Assembly: GCA_003168255.1 (NCBI GenBank)
Contig: PMSU01000095.1
Location: forward strand, 14,190-52,785
Length of the DNA: 38,596 nucleotides
DNA from: Actinomycetota bacterium
GTDB lineage: Bacteria; Actinomycetota; Actinomycetes; Streptosporangiales; Streptosporangiaceae
Direction of reading: 5' to 3'
Both the position numbers and the translations under genes were made by a program. Below are positions 15,256 to 23,001 of the stretch, in pieces. Below the pieces are notes generated by a model. The model ran no database searches. It was given only the letters and a program-made list of their open reading frames with translations, and was not told where the DNA came from. How positions within the stretch are numbered: the stretch's first letter is position 1; the number at the start of each line of letters is the position of its first letter.

Positions 15256-16572
15256 TCAGACTCCGAAGATTGCCAGGTGCAGGAGTCCTGCGAGGACGCC
15301 GAGCACGCCGCCGTGGACGAATAGCAGCCATTCGTCCTGCTTGATCGCTGAGCGCAGCATCTGCACGAAGTCGTCCGGGCCCATTTGCCGCATCTGGCGG
15401 GCGATGAAGTCGTTGATCCGGCGGGCTTGGCGGCGGTTGAACCCGCTGTCGGTGAACGCCAGCGGGGCCATGTCGGCCGCCTCGCGGGCCAGTGACGCGC
15501 GGATCCGGTCGTAGTGACGCGGGCCGAGGGCCGCTTGCACGGCAATGCGGGCCGGCCCCACGGCCTGGTCGACCGCGGGCCGCAGGGTGTCCTGAAGCAG
15601 CCGGCGGGTACGGTCGGCGCGGGGGCCGTTCAGCAGTTCGTGCCCGATGTTCTCCAGGGTGATGACGTGCTCGGAAATCAGGGCAGCGTAGCCGTCGGTG
15701 ACCTCGCCCTGACGTTTGATGAACAATCCCTGCTTCCACGGGATATAGGCCTTGGGGAAGACCGGTTCGAAGATCATTGTGATGCCGAGGTAGTTGACTG
15801 TCCAGCCGATGATCGCGCCGCCGACGGGCAGCACCCACGCGGCGGGATAGTAGTGCAGCACTACGAACAGCACCAGCCCGAGCGGAACCCCAAGATAGAA
15901 GCCGAAGTTCTGGATGAACCGCAGTTCCTTGCTGCCCAGGCCCTGGAAGATGTCGTTGAGCAGGTCGCGCCGCTTCTGCAGATGGGATATCACCATGAGC
16001 TTGGCGTCGATGAGCTGATCGATATGCTCACCGATGCGCGCGGTCAGCGTCTGGACCAAGCCGGGGAGTTGCTGCCGTACCCGGGCGTACACAGCGTCTT
16101 TGAGCAGCGGCGGCAGGTCGGCCCACAGCTGGGGATCCTCGGCCCGCATGATGGTATCGACCATGCTGTCTAGCTGCCCGTCGACGGTGACGGTGAGGTG
16201 CTCGGCGATACGGTCTGGTTGCAGCTCGCGGTAGAAGTCGCCGATGCTGCCGAGTTTGGCCAGGCCCTTGTCGACGGCGAGGCTGGCCATCTTCGCCGCA
16301 CGGGAGGGCACGATGCCCTGCCAGCCGACGTGCCCGGTATAGCGCAACAGGGGCAGCACCTGCACCCGGCGAGGAAGCAACGGAAAGACCACCACCAACC
16401 CAGGCACCCGCACACCGCGGAAGTTAAGCGGCCGGAACAGCATCAGCACGCCGGTCCAGTTGGTGATGTAGCCGATGATCCCGGTGAACAACGGGATCGT
16501 GATCAGGTCGCTCCACGTCTTGCCCAGCCCGGGAATCACCACAGAGGCGAGGGAGAGCGGCTCCGTCAGCAC
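15256..16572 (-). CDS. DUF445 family membrane protein
   Basis: This 438-residue protein has terminal membrane segments around a long helical middle. Seen: N-terminal LITIPLFTGIIGYITNWTGV followed by LMLFRPL; a repeat of the same motif near residue 260, PVGGAIIGWTVNYLGITMIF followed by EPVFP (the DUF445 duplicated G-x-x-x-x-W/T-N signature); a hydrophobic FYLGVPLGLVLFVVLHYYPAAWVL hairpin; and a final LLFVHGGVLGVLAGLLHLAIFGV segment. The region between is amphipathic helix with many charged residues. Known: DUF445 proteins are widespread and functionally undefined. GTG 16572 is chosen, with GGACGGGG upstream. It overlaps a possible 17-residue leader ORF and is followed 7 bp later by the Abi-alpha gene. 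Confidence 0.85.
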   Translation of the reverse strand: MLTEPLSLASVVIPGLGKTWSDLITIPLFTGIIGYITNWTGVLMLFRPLNFRGVRVPGLVVVFPLLPRRVQVLPLLRYTGHVGWQGIVPSRAAKMASLAVDKGLAKLGSIGDFYRELQPDRIAEHLTVTVDGQLDSMVDTIMRAEDPQLWADLPPLLKDAVYARVRQQLPGLVQTLTARIGEHIDQLIDAKLMVISHLQKRRDLLNDIFQGLGSKELRFIQNFGFYLGVPLGLVLFVVLHYYPAAWVLPVGGAIIGWTVNYLGITMIFEPVFPKAYIPWKQGLFIKRQGEVTDGYAALISEHVITLENIGHELLNGPRADRTRRLLQDTLRPAVDQAVGPARIAVQAALGPRHYDRIRASLAREAADMAPLAFTDSGFNRRQARRINDFIARQMRQMGPDDFVQMLRSAIKQDEWLLFVHGGVLGVLAGLLHLAIFGV

Positions 16573-16619
16573 GGATCCGGCGCCCCGTCCGGTAGCTCAA
16601 TTACCAGCTTGCCCGCCAT
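16566..16619 (-). CDS. Possible 17-residue leader ORF before DUF445
   Basis: ATG at 16619, preceded by an AAGGTGATC stretch, opens the peptide MAGKLVIELPDGAPDPC. It stops at 16566, overlapping the GTG start of the DUF445 gene by 7 bp. Ribosomes finishing it would be placed to restart on DUF445, so it could set that gene's expression. A chance ORF of this size is quite possible. Confidence 0.25.
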   Translation of the reverse strand: MAGKLVIELPDGAPDPC

Positions 16620-16838
16620 GTTGATCACCTTGCCATGCCGCGGAGCGCCGCGCGATGCGCTGGGCGAACGAAATCATCGGCTGACCGTCAGATCGATACC
16701 TGCCGGTTTGAGCGTTTCAGGTGCGATAGTCCACTTTCTGGCATCTCCTCGCGCCTCCTGTGGTTGACTTTTTAACGCCGGAGCGGACACGCTCGGCGGC
16801 CTGGCACAGGACACGTACTGCCCCCGAGGAGCTGGTCG

Positions 16839-19187
16839 ATGAGCTCGCTGTTCGCCTCCCTCGGGCGCTTCGCTATCCGCTTCCGCTGGCTCGTGGTCGC
16901 CAGCTGGGTCGTCGCCGCCATCGCCTCGGTAGCGTTCCTGCCGTCGCTGGCCGCGGCGGTGAACAACAACAACACGCGGTTCCTCCCGGCGAGCACGCCG
17001 AGCAACGTCGCCTCGCGCCTTGCCACACCCTTCTACGGCGCGTCCAACAACGACGATGCCTTCGTGGTCGCCGCCACTCGCGACCACCGGCCGTTAAGCA
17101 AAGCGGACGATGCGGCGATCGATCGCCTTACCGCTAAGGCGGCGCTGCTGCCGCACGCCCGCGCCGCGCGGATCGCCGAGTTCTCCGGCGACGGCCAGGC
17201 GGCCCAGATCGAGATCCGGGCATCGCTCTCGCAGGTGACGAACGCGCCTGACGTCGCCTTCACCCGCTCGCTGCGGGCGCTGTTCCCGAGGGTGGGCGCG
17301 CCGCCTGATCTCGCGCTACACACGGCGGGCGATCTGGCCATCACTGCCGACCAGGCTAAGCAGGCGAGCGGACTCGGGTCGAGAACCGCGTACCTGTCGA
17401 TCCTGCTCATCATCGTCATCCTGCTCGGCGTGTTCCGCTCACCGCTCGCCACGGTCGCGACGTTGCTGCCGGCCGTCATCGTCCTGTTCACCGCAGAGTC
17501 CGTGGTCGCGGAAGTGGCGAGCCTCGGGATCGGCATCTCGAGCATCACTCAGCTGCTGCTCATCGTGCTCATGCTCGGCGCGGGGACCGACTACGGACTC
17601 TTCCTCGTCTTCCGGGTGCGCGAAGAGCGCCGGCGCGGGCTCACCCATCATGAGGCCATCGAGCGCGCCGTCGAGCGGGTCGGCGAGTCGATCGTCTTCT
17701 CCGCCGCGACGGTGATCGCCGCGCTGCTGAGCTTGCTGCTCGCGACGTTCGGCGTCTACCACGGCCTGGCCATCCCGCTCGCCATCGGGATCGCCCTGAT
17801 GGTCCTCGCCGGGGTCACCCTCGTCCCGGCGGTGCTGGCCCTGTTCGGCCGGGCGTTGTTCTGGCCCGCGCAGCCGACCGTGGGCCAGCGCGCCAGCGGG
17901 GCCTGGGGGCGGCTGGCCGGCCGAGTGGTCGGCCGGCCACTGCTCGCACTGCTCATCGGCGTGGTGGGGCTCTCGGCGCTCGCCGCGTTCTCGCTGGCCG
18001 ACCGGGCAACGGACTTCGGCGGCGGGATCTCCGCTCCCCCCGGAAGTGACTCAGCGAAGGGCCAGGCACTGCTCGTCGAGCACTTCTCGCTCGCGAGCAG
18101 CAACCCGATCAACCTCGTGCTGAGGTTCGACCGACCGGTCTGGTCCGAACCGGAGGTCCTCGCCGAGGCGGGAGCCTCCCTCAGGCGGAGTTCGCTGTTC
18201 TCTAGCGTCATCGCGCCGCTCGACCCGAACGGTACGGCGATCGCGCCCGCCGAGCTCACCCGGCTGTACCGTCTCCTCGGTCCGCCGGGTAGCGTGCCAG
18301 CGGCCCAGCCGGCGCACGGACCGGCGGCTGAACTGCCGCCTTCCCTCTACCAGGCGTACCGGGCGACGGTGCAGGCCATCGCGCCTGATGGCCGTACCGT
18401 GCAGTTTCTCGCGAGCCTGCGGGTGGGTAGCCCCGACTCGAACGCCGCCATCTCCGAGGTGCCGGCGATGCGGTCCGCACTCGCGGTGGCAGCCACGCGG
18501 GCCGGCGCATCGGCCGAAGGGGTGGCCGGCGATTCCCCCTCCCTCTACGACGTCCGGTCGGCCTCGCACAGCGATCTCGTGCGCCTCGTGCCGGTCGCCG
18601 TCCTGGTCATCGGGCTCCTCCTTGCGATCCTCCTGCGCAGCGCGATCGCGCCGCTCTACCTGGTGGTGAGCGTGGGCCTTTCCTACCTCGCGTCGCTCGG
18701 CGCGTCGGTGATCGTGTTCCAGGAGTTCGGCGGAAGCTACGGGCTGAGCTTCGTGCTGCCCTTCCTCATGTTCGTCTTCCTGCTGGCTCTCGGCGAGGAC
18801 TACAACATCCTGGTCATGTCGCGCATCCGCGAGGAGGCCCATGACCTTCCGCTGCGCGACGCCGTCGTGCGGGCGATCGAGGTCACCGGCTCGACGGTCA
18901 CCTCGGCGGGGATGGTCCTCGGCGGAACCTTCCTCGTCTTCGCCATCGCCGGGGGGTCCGGCTCCGAAGGGGCGCAGATCCGTGAGATCGGCGTCGGACT
19001 CGCCATCGGGGTCGGGCTCGACACCTTCGTCGTCCGGACGCTCATCGTCCCGGCGATCGTCGTCCTGCTCGGGCGGTGGAACTGGTGGCCTGCCTCGCTA
19101 CACCGTCGGCACGTCGTCCTGGAGATGGGCAAGCACCAGCCGACCGGCGAACGGATCGAGATTGCCGGTGAGCCGCCTGGCGGCTGA
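16839..19187 (+). CDS. MMPL/RND-family transporter
   Basis: This is a 782-residue inner-membrane transporter of the actinobacterial MMPL branch. Layout: TM1 (WLVVASWVVAAIASVAFL, about residues 18-35), a first periplasmic loop to about 180, a five-helix bundle (starting YLSILLIIVILLGVF), a second large loop (about 400-580), then a second bundle to about 750. Each bundle carries the family Asp-Tyr pair expected in proton relay: MLGAGTDYGLFLVFRVREER and LALGEDYNILVMSRIREEA. Known: family members export lipids, siderophores or drugs using proton motive force. ATG 16839 follows GAGGAGCTGGTCG, and the length is near the lower end of the family. It has no operon partner; the divergent neighbour is the DUF445 gene. 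The substrate is unknown. Confidence 0.9.
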   Translation: MSSLFASLGRFAIRFRWLVVASWVVAAIASVAFLPSLAAAVNNNNTRFLPASTPSNVASRLATPFYGASNNDDAFVVAATRDHRPLSKADDAAIDRLTAKAALLPHARAARIAEFSGDGQAAQIEIRASLSQVTNAPDVAFTRSLRALFPRVGAPPDLALHTAGDLAITADQAKQASGLGSRTAYLSILLIIVILLGVFRSPLATVATLLPAVIVLFTAESVVAEVASLGIGISSITQLLLIVLMLGAGTDYGLFLVFRVREERRRGLTHHEAIERAVERVGESIVFSAATVIAALLSLLLATFGVYHGLAIPLAIGIALMVLAGVTLVPAVLALFGRALFWPAQPTVGQRASGAWGRLAGRVVGRPLLALLIGVVGLSALAAFSLADRATDFGGGISAPPGSDSAKGQALLVEHFSLASSNPINLVLRFDRPVWSEPEVLAEAGASLRRSSLFSSVIAPLDPNGTAIAPAELTRLYRLLGPPGSVPAAQPAHGPAAELPPSLYQAYRATVQAIAPDGRTVQFLASLRVGSPDSNAAISEVPAMRSALAVAATRAGASAEGVAGDSPSLYDVRSASHSDLVRLVPVAVLVIGLLLAILLRSAIAPLYLVVSVGLSYLASLGASVIVFQEFGGSYGLSFVLPFLMFVFLLALGEDYNILVMSRIREEAHDLPLRDAVVRAIEVTGSTVTSAGMVLGGTFLVFAIAGGSGSEGAQIREIGVGLAIGVGLDTFVVRTLIVPAIVVLLGRWNWWPASLHRRHVVLEMGKHQPTGERIEIAGEPPGG

Positions 19188-19224
19188 GCGAGCACGCAGC
19201 CGCCGGGGACAGGGTGGGACGGCC

Positions 19225-19302
19225 GGATCAGCTCGCGGCTTCGGACATCAGCGTGGCAGAGCCGGATCAGCTCGCGGCTTCGGACATCAGCGTGGCAGAG
19301 CC
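19225..19302. repeat. Tandem duplication of a 39-bp unit
   Basis: Two exact head-to-tail copies of a 39-bp unit (beginning ggatcagctcgcggcttcgg) occupy 19225-19263 and 19264-19302. The second copy covers the stop codon of the TMEM175-like fragment, so the duplication created a spare copy of that fragment's 3' end. Thirty-nine is a multiple of three. Confidence 0.9.
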
Positions 19303-19390
19303 GACACCGATCGTCACGAAGGCGACGGCATAGGCCGGGTAGCTCGGCCAGATGTGCAGCAGGGAATGGCTGAGCGGGCCACTTGTTGTG
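19267..19390 (-). pseudogene. C-terminal fragment of a TMEM175-like (DUF1211) channel
   Basis: The minus-strand frame reads SHSLLHIWPSYPAYAVAFVT then IGVGSATLMSEAAS and stops at 19267. The L-W-P-S-Y-x-A-Y-x-x-x-F-x-T-I-G core is characteristic of a membrane helix in TMEM175/DUF1211 potassium channels. The segment has no start codon and no further channel sequence. The usual W-x-N-H-H continuation is absent. It is best read as debris of a lost gene, disturbed by the 39-bp duplication. Confidence 0.5.
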
Positions 19391-19393
19391 CGG

Positions 19394-20326
19394 CTAGCTG
19401 GCCGATGCAAGCAGGTCGTGATGGTGGGTTTCGCACCAGGTGCGCGCGCGGGTCATTATTCCGCCGATATTGTTCCAGCAGTCCGTGAAGCCCGGGTGGC
19501 CGACGTCGACCGCGTCCGTGATGATGGCACAGCTCCAGTCGTGGTTATCCAGGATCGCCTCGGCGACCTCGCGACGCTGGGCACGGGCCAGCCCGTAAGC
19601 GTCCAGGAGGAGGCGGAACCGCCTGAGAACCTGGCCTTGCCTACAGTCGGTGATGTCGCGCTCATCGTAGAGTGGGGACCAGTATCGCGCTGCGGACGCG
19701 AGGTCCCAGGCGACGCTGCCCGGCCCGGCCAGATCGAAGTCGATGAGGGCCGCGGCTCGGCCATCACGGAAGATCAGGTTAGCCGGGTGGACATCGTTGT
19801 GGCTGACCAGCCTGGTGGTGAAGCGGGCCGGGACCCGGCGGGGCCACTGGTAGGCCGCCGGCTCGAACGATGCCACGGCATTGTGATAGCGGCGCAGCAG
19901 CTCGGCGACGCTCACCAGGGCCTGGTCGGTGAGCATGTCGGCCCGCAGCGGCGGGACGGCGGCCCAGCCATCGATGTACGTCAGCGTCTCGGTGGTCGCG
20001 TCGGTTGCCAGCACACGGGGCGCGCCGTCGAACCCGACCGCCGTGAGGTGGGCGAGGAGGGCGTGGGTCGCGGCCGTGGCGGGCGCGAGCGGCCTGCGGA
20101 CCACGGCGCCGGCCCGCACCACGAGGCCGCGGTTGGCTGCGCCGCCGTGCATCGGGCCGTCGGCGCTCAGGTCGGCTGTCGGCACTCTGGCCTGCGGCAC
20201 TGTCGCCTGCGGCACTGTCGCCTGCGGCACTGTCGCCTGCGGCACTGTCGCCTGCGGCACTGCCGGTGCCGCGGTCGGCATCTTGAGCTCCGGCACGAAT
20301 GAGGCTTGGACAGCTGGCCAGCCCAC
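19394..20326 (-). CDS. APH-fold phosphotransferase
   Basis: This 310-residue protein has the aminoglycoside/choline kinase fold. The catalytic loop RLVSHNDVHPANLIFRDGRA has the H-x-D-x-x-x-x-N signature. The metal-binding strand AALIDFDLAGPGSVAWDLAS has the DFD equivalent of DFG. Upstream, VRAGAVVRRPLAP and PRVLATDATTETLTYIDG form the N-lobe, in which an Arg replaces the usual nucleotide Lys. Residues of about 20-45 are five P-Q-A-T/R-V pentapeptides from a 15-bp DNA repeat. GTG 20326 is chosen because AGGGAAGGA lies six bases upstream; it starts 20 bp after the SorC stop. The position in the polyol regulon suggests a sugar or polyol substrate, but antibiotic or other small-molecule kinases share this fold. 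Function is unproven. Confidence 0.82.
   Translation of the reverse strand: MGWPAVQASFVPELKMPTAAPAVPQATVPQATVPQATVPQATVPQARVPTADLSADGPMHGGAANRGLVVRAGAVVRRPLAPATAATHALLAHLTAVGFDGAPRVLATDATTETLTYIDGWAAVPPLRADMLTDQALVSVAELLRRYHNAVASFEPAAYQWPRRVPARFTTRLVSHNDVHPANLIFRDGRAAALIDFDLAGPGSVAWDLASAARYWSPLYDERDITDCRQGQVLRRFRLLLDAYGLARAQRREVAEAILDNHDWSCAIITDAVDVGHPGFTDCWNNIGGIMTRARTWCETHHHDLLASAS
20190..20264. repeat. Five 15-bp units in the phosphotransferase N-terminus
   Basis: The unit GCCTGCGGCACTGTC occurs four times exactly (20190-20249), and a fifth copy changes the last bases to GCC. In the gene's frame each unit is five codons, so copy-number change alters the protein by whole P-Q-A-T-V pentapeptides without a frameshift. 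Confidence 0.9.
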
Positions 20327-20346
20327 GGCGAGTCCTTCCCTGACCG

Positions 20347-21306
20347 CTACGACGGAGCCTGGCCGAGCAAGGCGCGCGCGAGGCTTGCGTGCGTGACCAG
20401 GCCGTGGATCATGCCGCCGCGGAGGGCGGCACGGACCGCGACGCTCTTGGAGACGCCGTAGGCGAGCGCGATGACGCAAGGGATCTTGGCCAGCGCCGAC
20501 CCAGGTGTCACGATCATGCGGCTGTCCAGTGCGGTCTCCACCGGCCGGCCGTCCTCGCCGAGGAATACCCCGGCCATCTCCGCGCACACGCCGAGCCGGG
20601 CGATGGCGTCCCGCTCGCTGGCATTGAAGGCGTCATAAATCGTCGACAGGCCGGGCGCCCACGCCCCGATGGCGAGCATCGTTATGGTCACGGAGGGCAC
20701 CAGCGCGAAGGCACCGGCGACGTCTGCCTGGCGGCGGATGGCGGCGGCGGTCTCGGCGTCGTCCACGATCATCGGCGCGTAGAAGACGTGCGCGGGGCCG
20801 CCGCCGATCCGCGCGACACTGCGAACGAGGTCGAGCAGATCCCTGCCGTCGGGCGGCGGCACCGCCCCGGTCAGCTGAACGATCGGGCACGGGGGCATCC
20901 GGGTCAGCGCGGCGGCCAGTTCGCTCAGCGAACGCGACCAGGACATGCCGAGGACGTCGCCAGGCGTGACGATGTCCATCAGCGCATGGCCTGCCGCCTC
21001 GCCAAGGCGGCGCCGCAGCGACGGCTCGTCCTGGTCCGGAAAGTTGAACGCGAAGGCCTGCTTCAGGCCGAACGCGGAGCAGAGTTCGGCCGACAGTCCT
21101 GCGTCCAGGGTGCCTCCGGGCAGCCCGATCTCGATGCGCACCATGCCAGTCTCGCGAGCCGAGTCGAGCAGCCGGGCGACCCGGAACCTGCTGATGCCCA
21201 GCCGGTCGGCGATGTCGACCTTGGAAACGCCCTCGAGGTAGAACTGCCGCGCCACCCTGGCGGCCAGGACGACTTCGGACGGCCGATCGGCCGACAACCC
21301 GGCCAT
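20347..21306 (-). CDS. SorC/DeoR-type sugar-binding transcriptional regulator
   Basis: This 319-residue regulator has an N-terminal helix-turn-helix (VARQFYLEGVSKVDIADRLG, then ISRFRVARLLDSARETGMVRIEI; residues 18-60). A phosphosugar-binding domain of the SorC class follows, seen in GDVLGMSWSRSLSELAAAL, IVQLTGAVPPPDGRD, GAWAPGLSTIYDAFN and DSRMIVTPGSALAKIP. Known: such proteins bind phosphorylated sugars or polyols and control the adjacent catabolic operon. It is transcribed away from the ABC-polyol dehydrogenase operon and shares its control region, which carries two sites with the same inverted-repeat core. The APH-fold gene follows 20 bp downstream in the same transcript. The ATG at 21306 gives a normal family length. 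Confidence 0.92.
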   Translation of the reverse strand: MAGLSADRPSEVVLAARVARQFYLEGVSKVDIADRLGISRFRVARLLDSARETGMVRIEIGLPGGTLDAGLSAELCSAFGLKQAFAFNFPDQDEPSLRRRLGEAAGHALMDIVTPGDVLGMSWSRSLSELAAALTRMPPCPIVQLTGAVPPPDGRDLLDLVRSVARIGGGPAHVFYAPMIVDDAETAAAIRRQADVAGAFALVPSVTITMLAIGAWAPGLSTIYDAFNASERDAIARLGVCAEMAGVFLGEDGRPVETALDSRMIVTPGSALAKIPCVIALAYGVSKSVAVRAALRGGMIHGLVTHASLARALLGQAPS

Positions 21307-21329
21307 GCGTTTCTCCCATCCAGCCGAGC

Positions 21330-21442
21330 TGGACGCTCATTTGAGCGTCCAGATCTCATATTTGCAGCTTTCCTTGACTTTGCCTAGCGACGAGATCAAT
21401 GTGTCCTCATAGTACGTATGAGCAATGCCCGCTCAGATGAGC
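21330..21442. promoter_or_regulatory. Two probable SorC-regulator operators
   Basis: At 21330-21351 there is a perfect inverted repeat with 10-bp arms (TGGACGCTCA and TGAGCGTCCA) around TT. At 21431-21442 a shorter repeat shares the same core, GCTCA-GA-TGAGC. A further TGAGC half-site lies at 21418-21422. Both lie between the divergent SorC and ABC-operon starts. Site spacing of about 100 bp would allow looping. A TTGACT at 21374-21379 may be a -35 element, but no convincing -10 follows at the right distance. Confidence 0.7.
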
Positions 21443-21544
21443 AGGTCGCACGGATGCGGTCACGGCTGCTTGGAGGCTCTCCATGAGGCGTTGGTGCGGG
21501 CCCGGCGTACGCCACACCATTCTCATCGTTGCGGAGGTTCAATC

Positions 21545-22915
21545 ATGAGATCGTCCCCAGTCAAGCTGCGCGTGCTCGCGGCAGCCGTTTGCGTGGCCGC
21601 CCCGCTGGCGTTGACCGCCTGCTCAAGCGGCGGCAAAACTAGCACTAGCAGCAGTACTGGCACGGTGACCGTGGCTGTGGTGTCCAACCCGCTGATCACC
21701 GGCCAGATGGTGCCCCTGACCGCGTCGGTTTTCGAGAAGAAGTACCCGGGAATCAAGGTCAAGTTCGCCACATACACCGAAGGTGACCTGCGGGCGGCGA
21801 TCGAAAAAGACGTCAGCACGCACAGCAACGCGTTCAACGTCATCATGATCGGGCCCTACGAGACCCCGCTGTTCGCGAAGAACGGCTGGCTGGACAACCT
21901 GTCCACGCAGTTCATCGCGAAAGACCCAAGCTACGACGCCGGTGACCTGCTGCCGCCCATCGCGAAGGCCCTGTCCTACCAGAGCGGCCTGTACGCGGTG
22001 CCGTTCTACGGCGAGTCGTCGATGCTGTACTACCGCAAGGACCTGTTCACCAAGGCCGGGCTCACCATGCCCGCGCACCCCACCTGGACGCAGGTGCAGA
22101 GCCTCGCGGCCAAGCTCAACCAGCCCGGCAAGGTGGCGGGGGTCTGCCTGCGCGGCCTGGCCGGCTGGGGCGACAACATGGCGTCGCTCGACACGGTCGT
22201 CAACACCTTCGGCGGCGAGTGGTTCAACCAGCAGTGGCAGCCGCAGCTCACCTCGCCGGCGTTCGAGAAGGCGACCAACTTCTACGTCAACCTCATCCGC
22301 AAGTACGGCGAGTCCGGTGCCTCCAACGACAGCTTCAACCAGCTGCTGACGCTGTACGGGCAGGGCAAGTGCGCGATGTGGTACGACGCCACGGTAGCGG
22401 CGACCTCCATCGCGACCACCTACCCGTCCATCGCCGCCAAGACCGGGTATGCGCTCGCACCGACCGACGTCACCAAGTCCTCCGGGTGGCTGTGGTCGTG
22501 GGCACTGGGCATCCCGCAGGGCACCGACAACCAGGGCGCCGCATGGAAGTTCGTGTCCTGGGCCACCTCGAAGTCCTACGACCAGCTGGTCGCTTCCAAG
22601 TACGGCTGGGCCGCGGTCCCGCCGGGCAGCAGGACCTCCCTCTACAACACCCCGCAGTACCAGGCGGCCGCCAAGGCGTTCGCGGGCATCACGCTATCCT
22701 CGATCGACTCGACGGACCCGGATCACCCGACCGTGAACCCGGTCCCCTACGTCGGCGTCCAGTACGTTGACATCCCCCAGTTCGAAATCCTCGGCGTGCA
22801 GGTCGGCCAGCAGATCGCCGGTGCGATCGCCGGCACGGAGACCGTGAGCCAGGCGCTGAAGAACAGCCAGGCCGATGCCGCCGCGTACACCCCAGCGGAG
22901 CTGTCCGGCAGTTAG
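21545..22915 (+). CDS. ABC transporter sugar/polyol-binding lipoprotein
   Basis: This 456-residue protein is the extracytoplasmic binding component of the uptake system. The N-terminus (RSSPVKLRVLAAAVCVAAPL then ALTAC) is a lipoprotein signal with an L-T-A-C lipobox, lipid-anchored at Cys26. The mature part follows the family 1 solute-binding pattern: FEKKYPGIKVKFATY; NVIMIGPYETPLFAKNGWL; GLYAVPFYGESSMLYYRKDL; TWTQVQSLAAKL; and GKCAMWYDATVAA. The FYGESSMLYYRKDLF region is characteristic of sorbitol/mannitol-type (SmoE-like) binding proteins. ATG 21545 has GGAGG about nine bases upstream. It is the first gene of the operon and is followed by a strong hairpin and the two permeases. Confidence 0.9.
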   Translation: MRSSPVKLRVLAAAVCVAAPLALTACSSGGKTSTSSSTGTVTVAVVSNPLITGQMVPLTASVFEKKYPGIKVKFATYTEGDLRAAIEKDVSTHSNAFNVIMIGPYETPLFAKNGWLDNLSTQFIAKDPSYDAGDLLPPIAKALSYQSGLYAVPFYGESSMLYYRKDLFTKAGLTMPAHPTWTQVQSLAAKLNQPGKVAGVCLRGLAGWGDNMASLDTVVNTFGGEWFNQQWQPQLTSPAFEKATNFYVNLIRKYGESGASNDSFNQLLTLYGQGKCAMWYDATVAATSIATTYPSIAAKTGYALAPTDVTKSSGWLWSWALGIPQGTDNQGAAWKFVSWATSKSYDQLVASKYGWAAVPPGSRTSLYNTPQYQAAAKAFAGITLSSIDSTDPDHPTVNPVPYVGVQYVDIPQFEILGVQVGQQIAGAIAGTETVSQALKNSQADAAAYTPAELSGS

Positions 22916-22928
22916 CACGCACCTGACG

Positions 22929-22968
22929 GGGGCCCCGGGAGGGACCGGACCGGACCTGCCGGGGCCCC
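22929..22968 (+). terminator. Intercistronic GC hairpin after the binding-protein gene
   Basis: GGGGCCCCGG (22929-22938) pairs perfectly with CCGGGGCCCC (22959-22968) across a 20-base loop, in the 86-bp gap between binding protein and first permease. No U-tract follows. Such hairpins commonly protect the upstream mRNA and reduce read-through, which would give more binding protein than permease. Confidence 0.65.
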
Positions 22969-23001
22969 GTCGATCGCGGCAGTGATGAGGAGGGCTTCGG
23001 A

